A stretch of 64,000 bases of DNA from Mesotoga sp. BH458_6_3_2_1 (GCF_003664995.1 NZ_JFHL01000021.1:1-64000); one strand, 5' to 3'; numbered from the stretch's first letter, positions 9,476 through 18,038 are shown. The notes: generated from the sequence alone by a model not told the origin. Numbers and translations: made by a program.

Positions 9476-10042
9476 GAGTTCAATCCCCCCTTTGCAGCAA
9501 TTCTACAGTACCCGGCAAGTATTATTGAAAAGAAGTATACTACCATTTCCTATAGGAGTACTCTACTAATGCGCATCTGAACATCGTCGACACGACTCAA
9601 TTCATTGTCTTCAAGAATTATCCAGGAATCTTTTCTACGAGACGAGTCTTCTCAATGCAAGGGCTGTTCACACCTTAAAAGAGTTACGGAATCTTCTTAC
9701 ACCGTTATCCCGAAGTTGTTTCGGGATCTGGGCTTTTGAAGACTGTGGCCGGTGGTTGGAAAGAACAATGGATCAGTTCCAAGTTGCAAGTTGTGAGTTG
9801 TAAGAATAAATGACGAGGTTCGGGGTTGGTAGTTGCGGATTAGAAAGAGCGAGTGAAACGGGATCGCCGTTGAATGGTTCTCCGTTCCCCGAGGAGAATT
9901 TGTCATTCGTTCAAAAGCGAAAAATTCGTTCTTAATTCTTGGTTAGAGCGATGAAGCAAGAGCATCCAGATTCCGACCAAAAGCTTTGTCGGAATGACAG
10001 CATTTGACGTTTCTTCGCTTTACGACCTGCATCTTGGAACAG
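9476..10042. repeat. Promoter-bearing spacer followed by dispersed modules
   Basis: 9476-9700 is unique and must carry the promoter of the minus-strand binding protein; no confident -35/-10 was found. From about 9705 there are modules: CCCGAA..TTCGGG hairpin sequence, the GAGGTTCGGGGTTGG module (about 9811-9893), a degenerate ATTCCGAC hairpin (9970-9995), and the left half of the CTTGGAACA module, which is cut by the intron at 10043. Confidence 0.6.
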
Positions 10043-10081
10043 GTGAGTAGCCCAGGGGGATTTCACCCCCAGGCTCTCTCA

Positions 10082-10115
10082 GAACCGGACTTGAATCTCT
10101 CGATTCATCCGGCTC
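10082..10115 (-). ncRNA. Group II intron domain V
   Basis: A 34-base hairpin reading GAGCCGGATGAATC, the tetraloop GAGA, then GATTCAAGTCCGGTTC. It has the conserved GAGCCG...CGGTTC ends, the bulged middle and a GNRA-type loop of the catalytic domain. Confidence 0.93.
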
Positions 10116-10118
10116 CCA

Positions 10119-11373
10119 TTATCCAGCCATATAGAATATCCCCATTGTCCAGTGTACAAATAGATGAGGCTCCCTGCGAGCAAGAGCTTCTAGCCATTTA
10201 CTCGCTTTTGTGTGACCTCTCCTTTTCTTGTACTTGTTTCTTACCCACTGAACTAAGGCTTTGTTTAGCCGACTCAGTACTGTATACATACTCCTCAAAT
10301 TTGCGAAAGTGTCCATAGTAGTTTATCCACCCTCTTATTACCGGGTTGATTCTTTCTGAGAGTTCTTCAATACTCAGGTATGACTTGGTTTGAAGTCTCA
10401 TTCTCCGGATCTTCTGTCTCATCGCCTTCTTTGCCTGTTCACTCACTGCAGGGGTGAAGCTGTAGAAGATTCTCCCGTTTCTGTCTTTGCAGCTACGGAC
10501 TCTGAAGGTGTATCCTAGAAAGTCAAAGCTTGTATTTGGATACTCGTCCTTCCTTTTATCGTCTTTGCAGTAGACAATACGGGTCTTCTCTGGATGAAGC
10601 TCTAGTTTGCATTCTTCCAGTCTTTCTTTGAGACTTTCAAGAAAAAGCCGGGCTTCCTCCAGAGTTCTACAGTGTATCACTCCATCATCTGCGTATCTGG
10701 CAAAGGGCTTATCCGGATGAGTTCTCTCCATCCACTTGTCGAAGGCGTAATGCATGAAGAGGTTAGCCAGTACAGGGCTTATTACTCCTCCCTGTGGCGT
10801 TCCCTTGCTCCTCTCTTCGACTCTTCCATTCGCTTGCATAAAGGGTGCTTTCAGCCATCTCTCTATGTAGAGTATTAGCCATGGAATCTTCACATGTTTC
10901 TTGACTGCCCTCATTAGTAGTTCATGGTCTATGTTGTCGAACAGTCCTTTAATGTCGAATTCCAGTACCCAGTCATACTGCCAGCATCTCTGCCTCGTTA
11001 CTTCAAGGGCATCTACCGCTGACTTTCCCTCCCTGTATCCGTAGGAGTCCTTATGGAAGTGTGGATCTACCAGGGGATTTAGATAGATTTTGGCTACCAT
11101 CTGGGCTACTCTGTCCCCCACTGTGGGGATTCCCAGTACTCTCTTGCCTCCACTCTTCTTTTCTATCTCTATAGCTTTTACTGGAGGTGGAAAGTAACTG
11201 CCTGAGGACATTCGATTCCAAATCTTGTAGAGATTGTTGTCCAGATCGGCTTCGAACTCTTTCAGGCTTACCTCGTCTATTCCTTCTGCCCCTCTGTTCT
11301 CTTTCACTTTCTTGAATGCTTCCAGTACTACTTTCTTGGGGATTTCATACGACCTCATTTTGTCTGTTAGCAC
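10119..11373 (-). pseudogene. ltrA: Group II intron reverse transcriptase/maturase, C-terminal frameshift
   Basis: The main frame starts at 11373 (MLTDKMRSYEIPKKVV). It contains all RT motifs: RGAEGIDEVS, IPTVGDRVAQMVA, FDIKGLFDNIDH, SKGTPQGGVISPVLANLFMHY, the catalytic ARYADDGVIHC, FLGYTF, and the maturase motif RGWINYYGHF. It then runs out of register and stops at 10198 with an unrelated tail. In another frame, from about 10290 to 10119, lies the expected ending (LNKALVQWVRNKYKKRRGH, then KWLEALARREPHLFVHW), which finishes four bases before domain V as in intact relatives. A single indel near 10280-10300 explains this. Retromobility may be impaired, because the lost part is the end of the maturase region. 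A sequencing error is the main alternative. Confidence 0.85.
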
Positions 11374-11943
11374 TTCCCTTCCCTCTGTTCACAGTTCCTC
11401 CCTTTCGGTTGTCTGCACAGAGTTGGTTGACTAACCTACAAAACTGGATAACACAGTCCCTTCGCTCCACTCCCATTACAGGAGTTTCTCCACTACTACG
11501 GACTGTTCCGCCCCTGAATCTGGCATCGGTACTTTCACCCTCGTGGGTCTTCCACTTGCGGCTTTTCCCTTAACATCCAGATCCAGGTTCCCAAGTTCCT
11601 AATCGAAGCCTGTACCAGGGTCACGCCACCTATATGCCGGTCACCATCTGGACAGTAAGCAGGTTTCCTCCAGACTTATCCCGGGATAGTTCCACCCCCC
11701 GGTTTAGATGACACTAGTAGTTCTTACGACACGTTCACGGTGGTTCACTTGTATTCGTCTCCTCTGGTACTCACCTGACGGGATCACTGTCCCGCCTTTT
11801 CCCGTAACGTTCACTACCATGGCTCTTTACCACAGCAGCTTACGGTGGTTTGAAGCCTCCACCTGCATGGCGGCTTCGAGGGGCCCTCCCTCATCTTCGA
11901 TTAAGCATGGCTAGAAGTTCCCTTCTTCGCCTTCTTGGCACAC

Positions 11944-12465
11944 CACAACTTGCAACTGCCCTTCATGAAGGACCAAGGACGGTTTTTCACAGCGATCAGC
12001 CATCAGCTTTTCCTACAAGTGTCCAGCGGTTCTTAGGAGCTAGATTCTGAATCAAGTTCAGAATGACGGGTTGTTGTGTTTTTAAGAATTACAGGACGCT
12101 GTCATGGAATGTGATGTTTTCCGAATAACCTAAGTCCGTCATCCCGGACTTGATCCGGGATCTGGGCTTTAAAACAATTACAAGAAATGAACTTATAAGT
12201 TGAAGGAAGACAGTCATTTTCGGTGGGCAGCCTCTGCCCTTGTCAGAGCCAGTAACACTTCGTGATGCCAGCGCCACTTCGCAGGAATGAAAACAGCTGA
12301 CCGCTGGACGTTTTGAAGATACTCTGTATTCTTAGTTCCAAAGCTGGACGATCGCTGCTACCCGTTTGACCATAAAGTTCTTTAGCGGAATTTCCTGCTT
12401 CTGAACAAAGGTCTTGTCTAGACTATCTAATTTAGAACGATACTAAATACGAAGGAGAGAAGATT
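11944..12465. repeat. Intergenic mosaic right of the intron
   Basis: It begins with the right half of the interrupted CAACTTGCAACTGCCCTTCAT module. Hairpins TTCTGAA..TTCAGAA (about 12043-12062) and CCCGGA..TCCGGG (about 12143) follow, then a short GCCAGT-containing palindromic stretch (about 12234-12290) related to the ACTGGC arrays. The last 170 bases are unique and lead into the molybdopterin protein gene. Confidence 0.6.
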
Positions 12466-13125
12466 TTGAAGATACCGATTCTGATTCTTATAGGAATTAT
12501 CGCAGTGGTTATTATTGTGTTTGGAGTCACAAACGGCATGAATGATGCACCTTTAGACGTGGTGACCGTGAGGGAATACCAGGGCGTCAAGCTGGACGAC
12601 CTGAGCGCCTTCAGAGAGAACTCGATAAAGGGTGTGCAGTACGTAAACATCGAAGAATACGCCTTGAAGATTGGCGGTCTTGCAGAAACCCCTTATTTCA
12701 TGAACTACTCGGAATTGCAGGAGCTTCAGCATGTAGAAAAGCTAGTAACACTGCATTGTGTGGAGGGGTGGACGGCGAAGATGCTCTGGGAAGGGATTCC
12801 GCTAATGGATTTGATCGAAAAGGCCGACCCGGATGATAGAGTGACAAATGTGATATTCAAGTCTACCGACAGCTACACAACAAGCCTGACCCTCGACTAC
12901 ATTCGGGAAAGGAATATCATACTGGCCGACAAACTGAACGGCATCGAACTGCCGCCGGCTCAGGGCTTTCCCTTCATTGTGGTCGCCGAAGACAAATGGG
13001 GCTACAAGTGGGCGCGCTGGGTCGAGGAGATCGAACTGTCAGACGACGATAAGTATAGAGGTTACTGGGAAGAATTCGGATACAGCAAAGACGGAAGCCT
13101 GGACAAACCGATGTTCGACAGGTAG
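12466..13125 (+). CDS. Membrane-anchored molybdopterin-binding oxidoreductase (sulfite-oxidase-like fold)
   Basis: A 219-residue protein starting at TTG 12466 with GAAGGAGAG upstream. One N-terminal membrane helix (residues 4-22) is followed by an extracytoplasmic domain. That domain resembles the oxidoreductase molybdopterin-binding family: Cys98 in LHCVEGW is the expected metal ligand, followed by MLWEGIPLMDLI, then PPAQGFPFIVVAEDKWGYKWARWV, a typical end of this fold. It is shorter than YedY/MsrP and lacks a twin-arginine signal, although Mo/W-cofactor proteins usually fold before Tat export, so location is puzzling. No cytochrome or heme partner gene is adjacent. The electron donor and substrate are unknown. 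Confidence 0.75.
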   Translation: MKIPILILIGIIAVVIIVFGVTNGMNDAPLDVVTVREYQGVKLDDLSAFRENSIKGVQYVNIEEYALKIGGLAETPYFMNYSELQELQHVEKLVTLHCVEGWTAKMLWEGIPLMDLIEKADPDDRVTNVIFKSTDSYTTSLTLDYIRERNIILADKLNGIELPPAQGFPFIVVAEDKWGYKWARWVEEIELSDDDKYRGYWEEFGYSKDGSLDKPMFDR

Positions 13126-13684
13126 AACGGGAATTGACCTTAAGGCGGTCTATCGTGTTGTACGCTGACTGAATACAGCAGAAGACCCGGAAGAGTGATA
13201 TTACATTCCCCGCGAGTCTGTGCTCTGAGAAGAAGGATGCGTTCTTTGAGACAGGATTCTCGGGGATTTTTCGCCAGGAAATGAAGTTCAATCAGACAAG
13301 AACTTCAGCAAATCGCCAATTTAAGAAGCATTGCAGGTTGGAGATCGAACTCACGCCGCATCTTTTAGAAACGACACATGCGATTTTTTGTGAATCGTCT
13401 TCATTTTTCACTCACCTTCGGGAATCTTCCACATAAAGCAACCTCTTAACCAAAACAGATCTCACATTGACCGCTCTAAAGAAAAAAGCGCAGCCATCGT
13501 GATATTCACTCCAGCGCGCTTCATTGCAAATCACCCATATACGAAATGGAAAAAAGTCAACACAAATCAACTCGATTACCTATTCCTTAAGATTATTATA
13601 CAAAAATGACCACCAGAATCAAAACAGGCAAGTTTTTCCGGAAAATAAAGGCCTGAACTTCCTAGAATGAGTCGTTTATGCGGC
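13126..13684. other. Spacer with no recognised feature
   Basis: The spacer lies between convergent genes. It is unique sequence without the dispersed modules. A weak GCGC-rich inverted repeat near 13490-13525 could be part of a terminator. No credible frame was found on either strand. Confidence 0.4.
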
Positions 13685-14416
13685 TTATTCTTCGTCCCGC
13701 TTTATCCTTCCGCCGCCCCTTCTTCTCATTATTGTGGGCGGTTCTTCCGTTTCCGGCTTAGTCGGGGGCTCTACGGAGCTGACTGGTCTCTGTGCGACCC
13801 GTCTTACGTAAGTATCCTTGTCCTCTTTATCATCGAATTTGAGGACGCCTTCGGCCTCCTTCTTCTTACGGAGCTCCCGCAGCGCTTTGCCCTTGTTTAT
13901 TTCAGTCTGCCTTCCGCGAAGCTCTTCAAGTTTAGACATCACCTTATAGATATAGTCATTTTCCGAGTATTTCAGCTCGATATTTGTTAGATCCCATTCT
14001 TCCTCGAATTTCTTTTTGGCCTTTTCTACTTCCTCCATGTACTCTTTCTGGAATTCTTCGAAGTGCTTGATTTCGTCGGCGATCGCTTCCAGCTCGATGT
14101 CTTCCTCTTCAATCTCAACGGCATCTAGTCTCTCTTCGGTTTCTTTCATTCTTTCCTGGAGATCGGCATATCTTCTTTGATCGAACTGGCTCAACTTGCT
14201 TAGCAGCTGAGATACATCTCTTTCTGACGTCCTTGCCCAACCGGGCCTCCTCAGCTTCTCGCTGTCGTTCTGAGGTATGAGTCTTTCCATATCGTTCTCG
14301 ATTCTTTCCAGCTGATCGAGCAACGGCTTCTTCCTGTACTCAAACATCGTAAGCCTGTTTCTGGTGAACGATTTGTAATTAAGGTCCATAGATCTGTTTC
14401 TCATAGCTCTGCTCAT
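13685..14416 (-). CDS. Coiled-coil protein of unknown function
   Basis: A 243-residue, highly charged protein with no signal peptide and no membrane segment. Residues about 28-175 are strongly helical with heptad-like patterns (LDQLERIENDMERLI, ERMKETEERLDAVEIEEEDIELEAIADEI, YMEEVEKAKKKFEEEWDL), so a long coiled coil is expected. The tail is proline-rich and then basic (PPTKPETEEPP, MRRRGGGRIKRDEE), which suggests a disordered nucleic-acid or protein contact. GGAGGAGG precedes the ATG, so it is a real gene. I do not recognise the family. It could be structural or cell-division related, but nothing in the sequence decides this. Confidence 0.7.
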   Translation of the reverse strand: MSRAMRNRSMDLNYKSFTRNRLTMFEYRKKPLLDQLERIENDMERLIPQNDSEKLRRPGWARTSERDVSQLLSKLSQFDQRRYADLQERMKETEERLDAVEIEEEDIELEAIADEIKHFEEFQKEYMEEVEKAKKKFEEEWDLTNIELKYSENDYIYKVMSKLEELRGRQTEINKGKALRELRKKKEAEGVLKFDDKEDKDTYVRRVAQRPVSSVEPPTKPETEEPPTIMRRRGGGRIKRDEE

Positions 14417-14732
14417 CCTCCTCCACTAAGGGATTCTCTATTTTGATTTTCAAAACGGTGGCAGAAATTACCTGCTCAAATCTGAAAGATCCAATTTGTC
14501 ATCGTTAGAATGATTATATACATTTAACAAGTTGTTCCGTTCTTCTGGAGAGTCTTGTCGAGATGCTTCCGAAAGCGGAATGCTAATGAAACTCTGCTCG
14601 AGACGGATAAGTTCTTGTAGGCATGATTTTCTGGGCGGAAGGATCTTGAACAAAGCACTTCTGAAGAATTAGATTTTGATTGCAAGAAAAAGGGCCCATA
14701 TAGGGCCCTATCTAGATCTTTGGGGGATGGGG
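14417..14732. other. Spacer with a terminator and a doubtful small frame
   Basis: A 61-codon minus-strand frame at 14468-14653 starts with TTG and has only weak ribosome-site support. Its product, MFKILPPRKSCLQELIRLEQ onward, resembles nothing I know, so it is not called as a gene. The terminator of the next gene lies at 14687-14709. Confidence 0.4.
14687..14709 (-). terminator. Intrinsic terminator
   Basis: On the minus strand the stem AGGGCCC-TATAT-GGGCCCT is followed by TTTTCTTG. It lies 24 bases after the stop of the calcium-repeat protein gene. Confidence 0.85.
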
Positions 14733-15152
14733 TTATCTTGTCTTTCCGAAGCCTTTACCGCGTCCGGGACCTTTTTCGCCAGAGGCGCCGTATCTGTATC
14801 CTGTTCCGTCCTGTGCGCTCTTGTTTTCCATAAGTCTTTCGCCGCCGTTCGGGCAGTTGTCGTTAATGCCGTCTTCGTTTGCGTCCACAAAGTTCTCACA
14901 GGTTGTGGGATCCTGAACTCTCTGCATTGCTCTTGTTGCCTCTTCATTACCAGCCTGTGCTCTTCTATTCATGTAAACCTTTTCACCGTCTACGGGGCAG
15001 TTATCGTTGATTCCGTCTCCGTCTTCATCCACGAAGGTCTCACATGCCGCCACATCCTGAACTCTCTTCATTTGCCTTGAACCATAACCAACAGCCAAAG
15101 TCATTCCGCCGATCAAAAGAACCGCTATCGTAATCAGTACTACTTTCTTCAT
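14733..15152 (-). CDS. Small secreted protein with two thrombospondin-3-type calcium repeats
   Basis: A 139-residue protein with a signal peptide (MKKVVLITIAVLLIGGMTLA). It carries two tandem copies of a roughly 48-residue unit: RVQD..CETFVDEDGDGINDNCP...GEKV..N..AQ and RVQD..CENFVDANEDGINDNCP...GERL..N..AQ. The DEDGDGINDNC pattern is that of thrombospondin type 3 repeats, in which aspartates coordinate Ca2+ and cysteines pair. The tail GEKGPGRGKGFGKTR echoes the Gly-Pro-Gly protein genes ending at 17017 and 17555. Expected location is the periplasm or cell surface. An internal duplication is evident. A GAGGTGATAG ribosome site lies upstream. The biological role is unknown; a surface or sheath component is a guess. 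Confidence 0.75.
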   Translation of the reverse strand: MKKVVLITIAVLLIGGMTLAVGYGSRQMKRVQDVAACETFVDEDGDGINDNCPVDGEKVYMNRRAQAGNEEATRAMQRVQDPTTCENFVDANEDGINDNCPNGGERLMENKSAQDGTGYRYGASGEKGPGRGKGFGKTR

Positions 15153-15668
15153 CTTCTATCACCTCCATCTGATTTTAGGTACATTCCCAGTCTAAGGTCC
15201 ATTTCTTAGAGACTCCTTAGTAAATCCTTAGAGTTTGCTTAGAAAACCGAGGTTAGAGGTCAGTGGTCAGAGGTTCGAAGAGCAAGAGAAACTGGTTTAC
15301 CGTTTAGCGGTTCTCCGTTCGCCGGGGAGAGCTGTGAAGCAGTAGTATCAAGATTCCGACCAGGTGCTTTGTCGGAATGACGGAATTTGACGTTCTTTTC
15401 CTAGGAACTTCAGCTTGCAACTTGGAACAGACAACTTGCAACTTCCTTCATGAATGACAAAGGAGGGCTCTCTGTAGCGACCAGCGTGTTCTAGAGAGCG
15501 ATTCTTAATCAAGTTCAGATGATAGTATGTGACGTTCTTGGAAAGTCCACATTTATTCCTTTCTGCCGAAGCCGAGCATGAATCCCCGATGCTTCTGTTA
15601 GTTTTTCGACTTCGTTATTGAGAAAACAGCATTTTGCTATAATCTAGTGGAGTCGAGGAGGTGTCAAT
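15153..15668. repeat. Intergenic mosaic of dispersed modules
   Basis: It holds a GTTCTCCGTTC fragment (about 15310), the ATTCCGAC hairpin (15353-15378), an intact CTTGGAACAGACAACTTGC module (about 15420-15460) that serves as an empty-site reference for the second intron, and the promoter at 15615-15643. Confidence 0.65.
15615..15643 (+). promoter_or_regulatory. Sigma-70-type promoter of the MNT-HEPN pair
   Basis: TTATTG, a 17-base spacer, then a perfect TATAAT. It lies 26 bases before the ATG at 15669, with GAGGAGGTG as the ribosome binding site in between. Confidence 0.75.
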
Positions 15669-15980
15669 ATGGCCGATAATGATCTTAATCTATTACTGGA
15701 TCAGATTGTTCAGCTGGCGTCTCCCTTAAGAGTACTGCTGTTTGGCTCGCGCGCCAAGGGCGAGGGTTCAGTCACGAGCGATTATGATCTCCTGGTTATT
15801 GTGAAGGATGGGGAAGGCCGCAGGAGAACGGCACAGATGCTGTACAGAGAAATCAAAGGTGTTAAAACTCCTTTCGACCTCATTGTAGCTACCGAGAGCG
15901 ATATCGCGGATTACGCAGACAATCCCTTCATGGTTTTCAATAGTGCCCTGAAGGAAAGAATAGAGCTATATGCATCTTGA
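15669..15980 (+). CDS. MNT-type minimal nucleotidyltransferase
   Basis: A 103-residue protein with the nucleotidyltransferase signature LLFGSRAKGEGSVTSDYDLLVIV (GSxAxG followed by SDxDL), where the two aspartates bind the metal ion. The size fits the stand-alone MNT family (MntA and relatives), which pair with HEPN proteins. In characterised MntA-HepT modules the MNT antitoxin AMPylates the HEPN toxin. Here the partner frame starts inside the gene's last codons (ATG 15970) but carries a stop codon. A strong ribosome site and promoter are present. It may also be a housekeeping MNT with no toxin role. Confidence 0.85.
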   Translation: MADNDLNLLLDQIVQLASPLRVLLFGSRAKGEGSVTSDYDLLVIVKDGEGRRRTAQMLYREIKGVKTPFDLIVATESDIADYADNPFMVFNSALKERIELYAS

Positions 15981-16371
15981 CGAAGTGAATCGTGGTATTT
16001 CGAAAACGTGGCTCAGTTACCCTGAAAGTGACCTTTCTTTGGCTTCCACAAAACCGGAAGGTGCGATTCTACCGGGTACCCTGTGTTTTCTCGCACAACA
16101 GGCTTGTGAGAAGTCTCTCAAGGCACTGCTGATTTAGTGCGGAATTCAGTTTCCGAGAACCCAGAATATCAACGTTCTCATTCAGCATATACCCGACAGC
16201 ATACAAATTCCGGAAGAAGTGTTTGAAGCGGCTAAGCTTACAGGCTATGCTGTCTCTTCTCGATATCCCGGAATCGTTGAACCTATTACCGAATCTGAAT
16301 ACAAAATGGCTCTCGAATCAGCCAAGTTCGTTTTCGAATGGGTTTCTGATTCGATTATGAGTTCAGAGTAG
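15970..16371 (+). pseudogene. HEPN-domain protein interrupted by an in-frame amber codon
   Basis: Reading from ATG 15970 gives MHLDEVNRGISKTWLSYPES, then DLSLAS and LCFLAQQACEKSLKALLI. A TAG follows at 16135-16137. The same frame then continues without another stop to 16371 through CGIQFPRTQNINVLIQHIP and MALESAKFVFEWV. This is the order of a HEPN domain (COG2250-like), in which the AQQAxEKxLKALL helix is followed by a G-xx-P-xTH-like segment. The TAG sits where relatives usually have Tyr, so one substitution explains it. No clear Rx4-6H ribonuclease motif is visible. It overlaps the MNT gene by 11 bases. Inactivation, readthrough or an assembly error are all possible. Confidence 0.75.
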
Positions 16372-17016
16372 TGATCGAGGCCAGATCCGGGATCAAGTTC
16401 GGGATAACCCTGAACAGAGACCCCAAACAGGAGCCCTAAACAGAGACCCCAAACAAGAGCATTTTGGGGCAGGCTTCAGGGCAGGTTCCGTGTAATGACA
16501 ACGAATGCTTGTTCCGAAAGCGTAATAATTCGTCATGCTGAACTTGTTTCAGCATCTCGATCCTGAGAGCCTCTGAGCGCTGCGAGAAGCTGTTCACCGT
16601 TGACCGTCCCAGATCATGAATCCGTTCACCTATAAGATCAAAGATTAGATCCTGATCAAGATCACATTAGGATGGCAAATTGAGTTGGTTCAAACAAGTT
16701 GATATTCTTCCGCGGGGTGATTGCTGTCTTCTCTTCCTTTAGCTCCAACCAACCACCAACCACGGCTCTTAGAACAGTTCTCAGTTCCAATTTGCAAGTG
16801 CGAGAATTGCCCTAAGATAATTCTTACAGACTCTAGAATTAGAATGCCTTGTGATTTGTGACTTCTTATTCGCTGTTTCCTTCCTTTTCCAAAGATAGAG
16901 TACTGGAATTTCCGAAAGGCATTAACTGTCGATCGAAAACGCTCATATAGAAAGTTTAAAGGGACCGGCTTTCTTCGGCCCCCCTCAAGATTCAAGGTTC
17001 AGAAAACTGCTCCCTG
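16372..17016. repeat. Spacer with folded tandem repeat, then unique sequence
   Basis: At 16398-16495 there are two 26-base units (CCCTGAACAGAGACCCCAAA continuing CAGGAG, then CCCTAAACAGAGACCCCAAA continuing CAAGAG) followed by the complementary CATTTTGGGGCAGGCTTCAG. A GCTGAA-CTTG-TTTCAGC hairpin lies at about 16537-16555. From about 16640 the sequence is unique. It ends in an imperfect GGGaCCG/CGGcCCC hairpin (about 16960-16982) that may terminate the minus-strand gene ending at 17017. No gene is seen. Confidence 0.6.
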
Positions 17017-17235
17017 TTATGAAATCTCTGCAATAAAGATCTCATCTTCATCTAGTGCTGGTTTCCCTAAGCCGGGGCCATTCCCATTGAAGGAATTGTC
17101 TGGTGCTCCATAGCCCGCATCGTCATCAGGGCCATCGGACACACCGTCGCCAGGACCGCTACCGTTGATTGAAAGCACGATTCCAAAAGCTAGTAATAGG
17201 AAAACCACAATTGCGATAATTCGTTTCACTTTCAT
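17017..17235 (-). CDS. Small secreted Gly-Pro-Gly-Asp protein
   Basis: A 72-residue product. The signal peptide MKVKRIIAIVVFLLLAFGIVLS is followed by a short, acidic, glycine-rich mature part, INGSGPGDGVSDGPDDDAG, then YGAPDNSFNGNGPGLGKPAL. It shares the pattern N-G-x-GPGDG-x-x-D...AG-x-G-x-P...GPG-x-GK with the gene at 17555-17878, so the two are paralogues. The mature region is probably disordered. A low-confidence terminator lies downstream. I do not know a characterised member. Location is extracytoplasmic, and an envelope-associated role is only a guess. Confidence 0.65.
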   Translation of the reverse strand: MKVKRIIAIVVFLLLAFGIVLSINGSGPGDGVSDGPDDDAGYGAPDNSFNGNGPGLGKPALDEDEIFIAEIS

Positions 17236-17554
17236 CCACCCGTTGTATTCAAATGATTAGATTTTATTACTTGCCTCATTAAGGAGTTATTAAAGACCTA
17301 CATATTCAAATTGCCTGCCAGTTCTCTCCAACCAGAGCTTTCCGTAAGATGAGGCGGACTTTTAATCTATTCGCTCGAATCTGAAGCAAGAATCTTAATG
17401 GCAGCGTTAGGTTAGTCGTACCAATTTGACTGCATTCCTTGATTCAATTCGAAGCGCTTGGAGGCATACCAACCATAGAAAAGGCCGCCGCTTACCTGGT
17501 AGTAAAATAGCGGCGGCTGGACTAGGGGTAAACAGGGGTACTAGTGTGGTACTC
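17236..17554. other. Spacer with a strong terminator
   Basis: Unique sequence apart from the hairpin at 17484-17517. It should also hold the promoter of the minus-strand gene ending at 17017; no clear -35/-10 was picked. Confidence 0.4.
17484..17517 (-). terminator. Intrinsic terminator
   Basis: Nine-base perfect stem GCCGCCGCT / AGCGGCGGC with a 16-base loop, followed on the minus strand by CTTTTCT. It lies downstream of the gene ending at 17555. Confidence 0.8.
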
Positions 17555-17878
17555 TCAATCGGATACGGGCTTTCCAACTCTAAAGATATTCTTGAAAGCG
17601 TTCTGGATCTTCATGACCAATCTGTTCATTAAGCGGACAAGCAAAGGCTCTGAACTTTCCGTTTCTGCCTCCAGGTTTTCCAGCAGCAATGTCGTGCTGC
17701 CTCCAGAGTCAACTTTACCAGCGCCGGGACCTTCTCCCTTTCCTATTCCCGGAGAACCAAATCCTGCCCCGGGCTCCTGCCTGTCGGGGATGCCATCACC
17801 GGGACCCTTGCCATTATTTGCCAGGGTCAAGCCAAATATCATTGAAACGAACAGTAGAATCAACATAGCCTTTCTCAT
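17555..17878 (-). CDS. Small secreted Gly-Pro-Gly-Asp protein with helical tail
   Basis: A 107-residue protein. ATG 17878 is chosen because AAGGGGG lies just before it and because the signal peptide MRKAMLILLFVSMIFGLTLA then starts properly; the frame is open for 42 more codons upstream without a ribosome site. The mature part begins NNGKGPGDGIPDRQEPGAGF and continues to GIGKGEGPGAGK, the same pattern as the gene at 17017-17235. It is followed by a helical, amphipathic segment of about 50 residues (LLLENLEAETESSEPLLVRL, then MKIQNAFKNIFRV). The duplicated pair with different tails suggests a small surface-protein family. Function unknown. Confidence 0.65.
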   Translation of the reverse strand: MRKAMLILLFVSMIFGLTLANNGKGPGDGIPDRQEPGAGFGSPGIGKGEGPGAGKVDSGGSTTLLLENLEAETESSEPLLVRLMNRLVMKIQNAFKNIFRVGKPVSD

Positions 17879-18038
17879 AGTGGTTAACCCCCTTCTTGTA
17901 CATTTAGATATTAGAATATTCGCGATTAAAGAGAGATTAATAAAGAAAGGTCTTTTGGAAAGCCGGATATGCAGAATCATTTGAGGAGAACTCGTCTGAT
18001 ACAATCAGGGATGACATGAACAAAAGGAGGCACTGATC

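Larger units (their letters stand above)
10043..11943 (-). mobile_element. Group II intron with near-complete structure
   Basis: On the minus strand the element begins GTGTGCCAAGAAGGCG at 11943 (GUGYG 5' end). It has about 570 bases of domain I-III sequence, then the reverse transcriptase gene, then a canonical domain V (10082-10115), then a domain VI hairpin ending CTACTCAC at about 10043. The boundaries are supported by intron-free copies of the flanking module at about 5945, 15425 and 29545, where the sequence runs from GGAACA straight into CAACTTG or CGACTTG. The exact end bases are uncertain by one or two positions. Confidence 0.85.

Noticed and set aside
14468-14653. 61-codon minus frame
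   Set aside because: Weak TTG start, no homology recognised, too short to support.
17879-18004. Extension of the secreted protein frame at 17555-17878
   Set aside because: No ribosome site, and the signal peptide starts at 17878.
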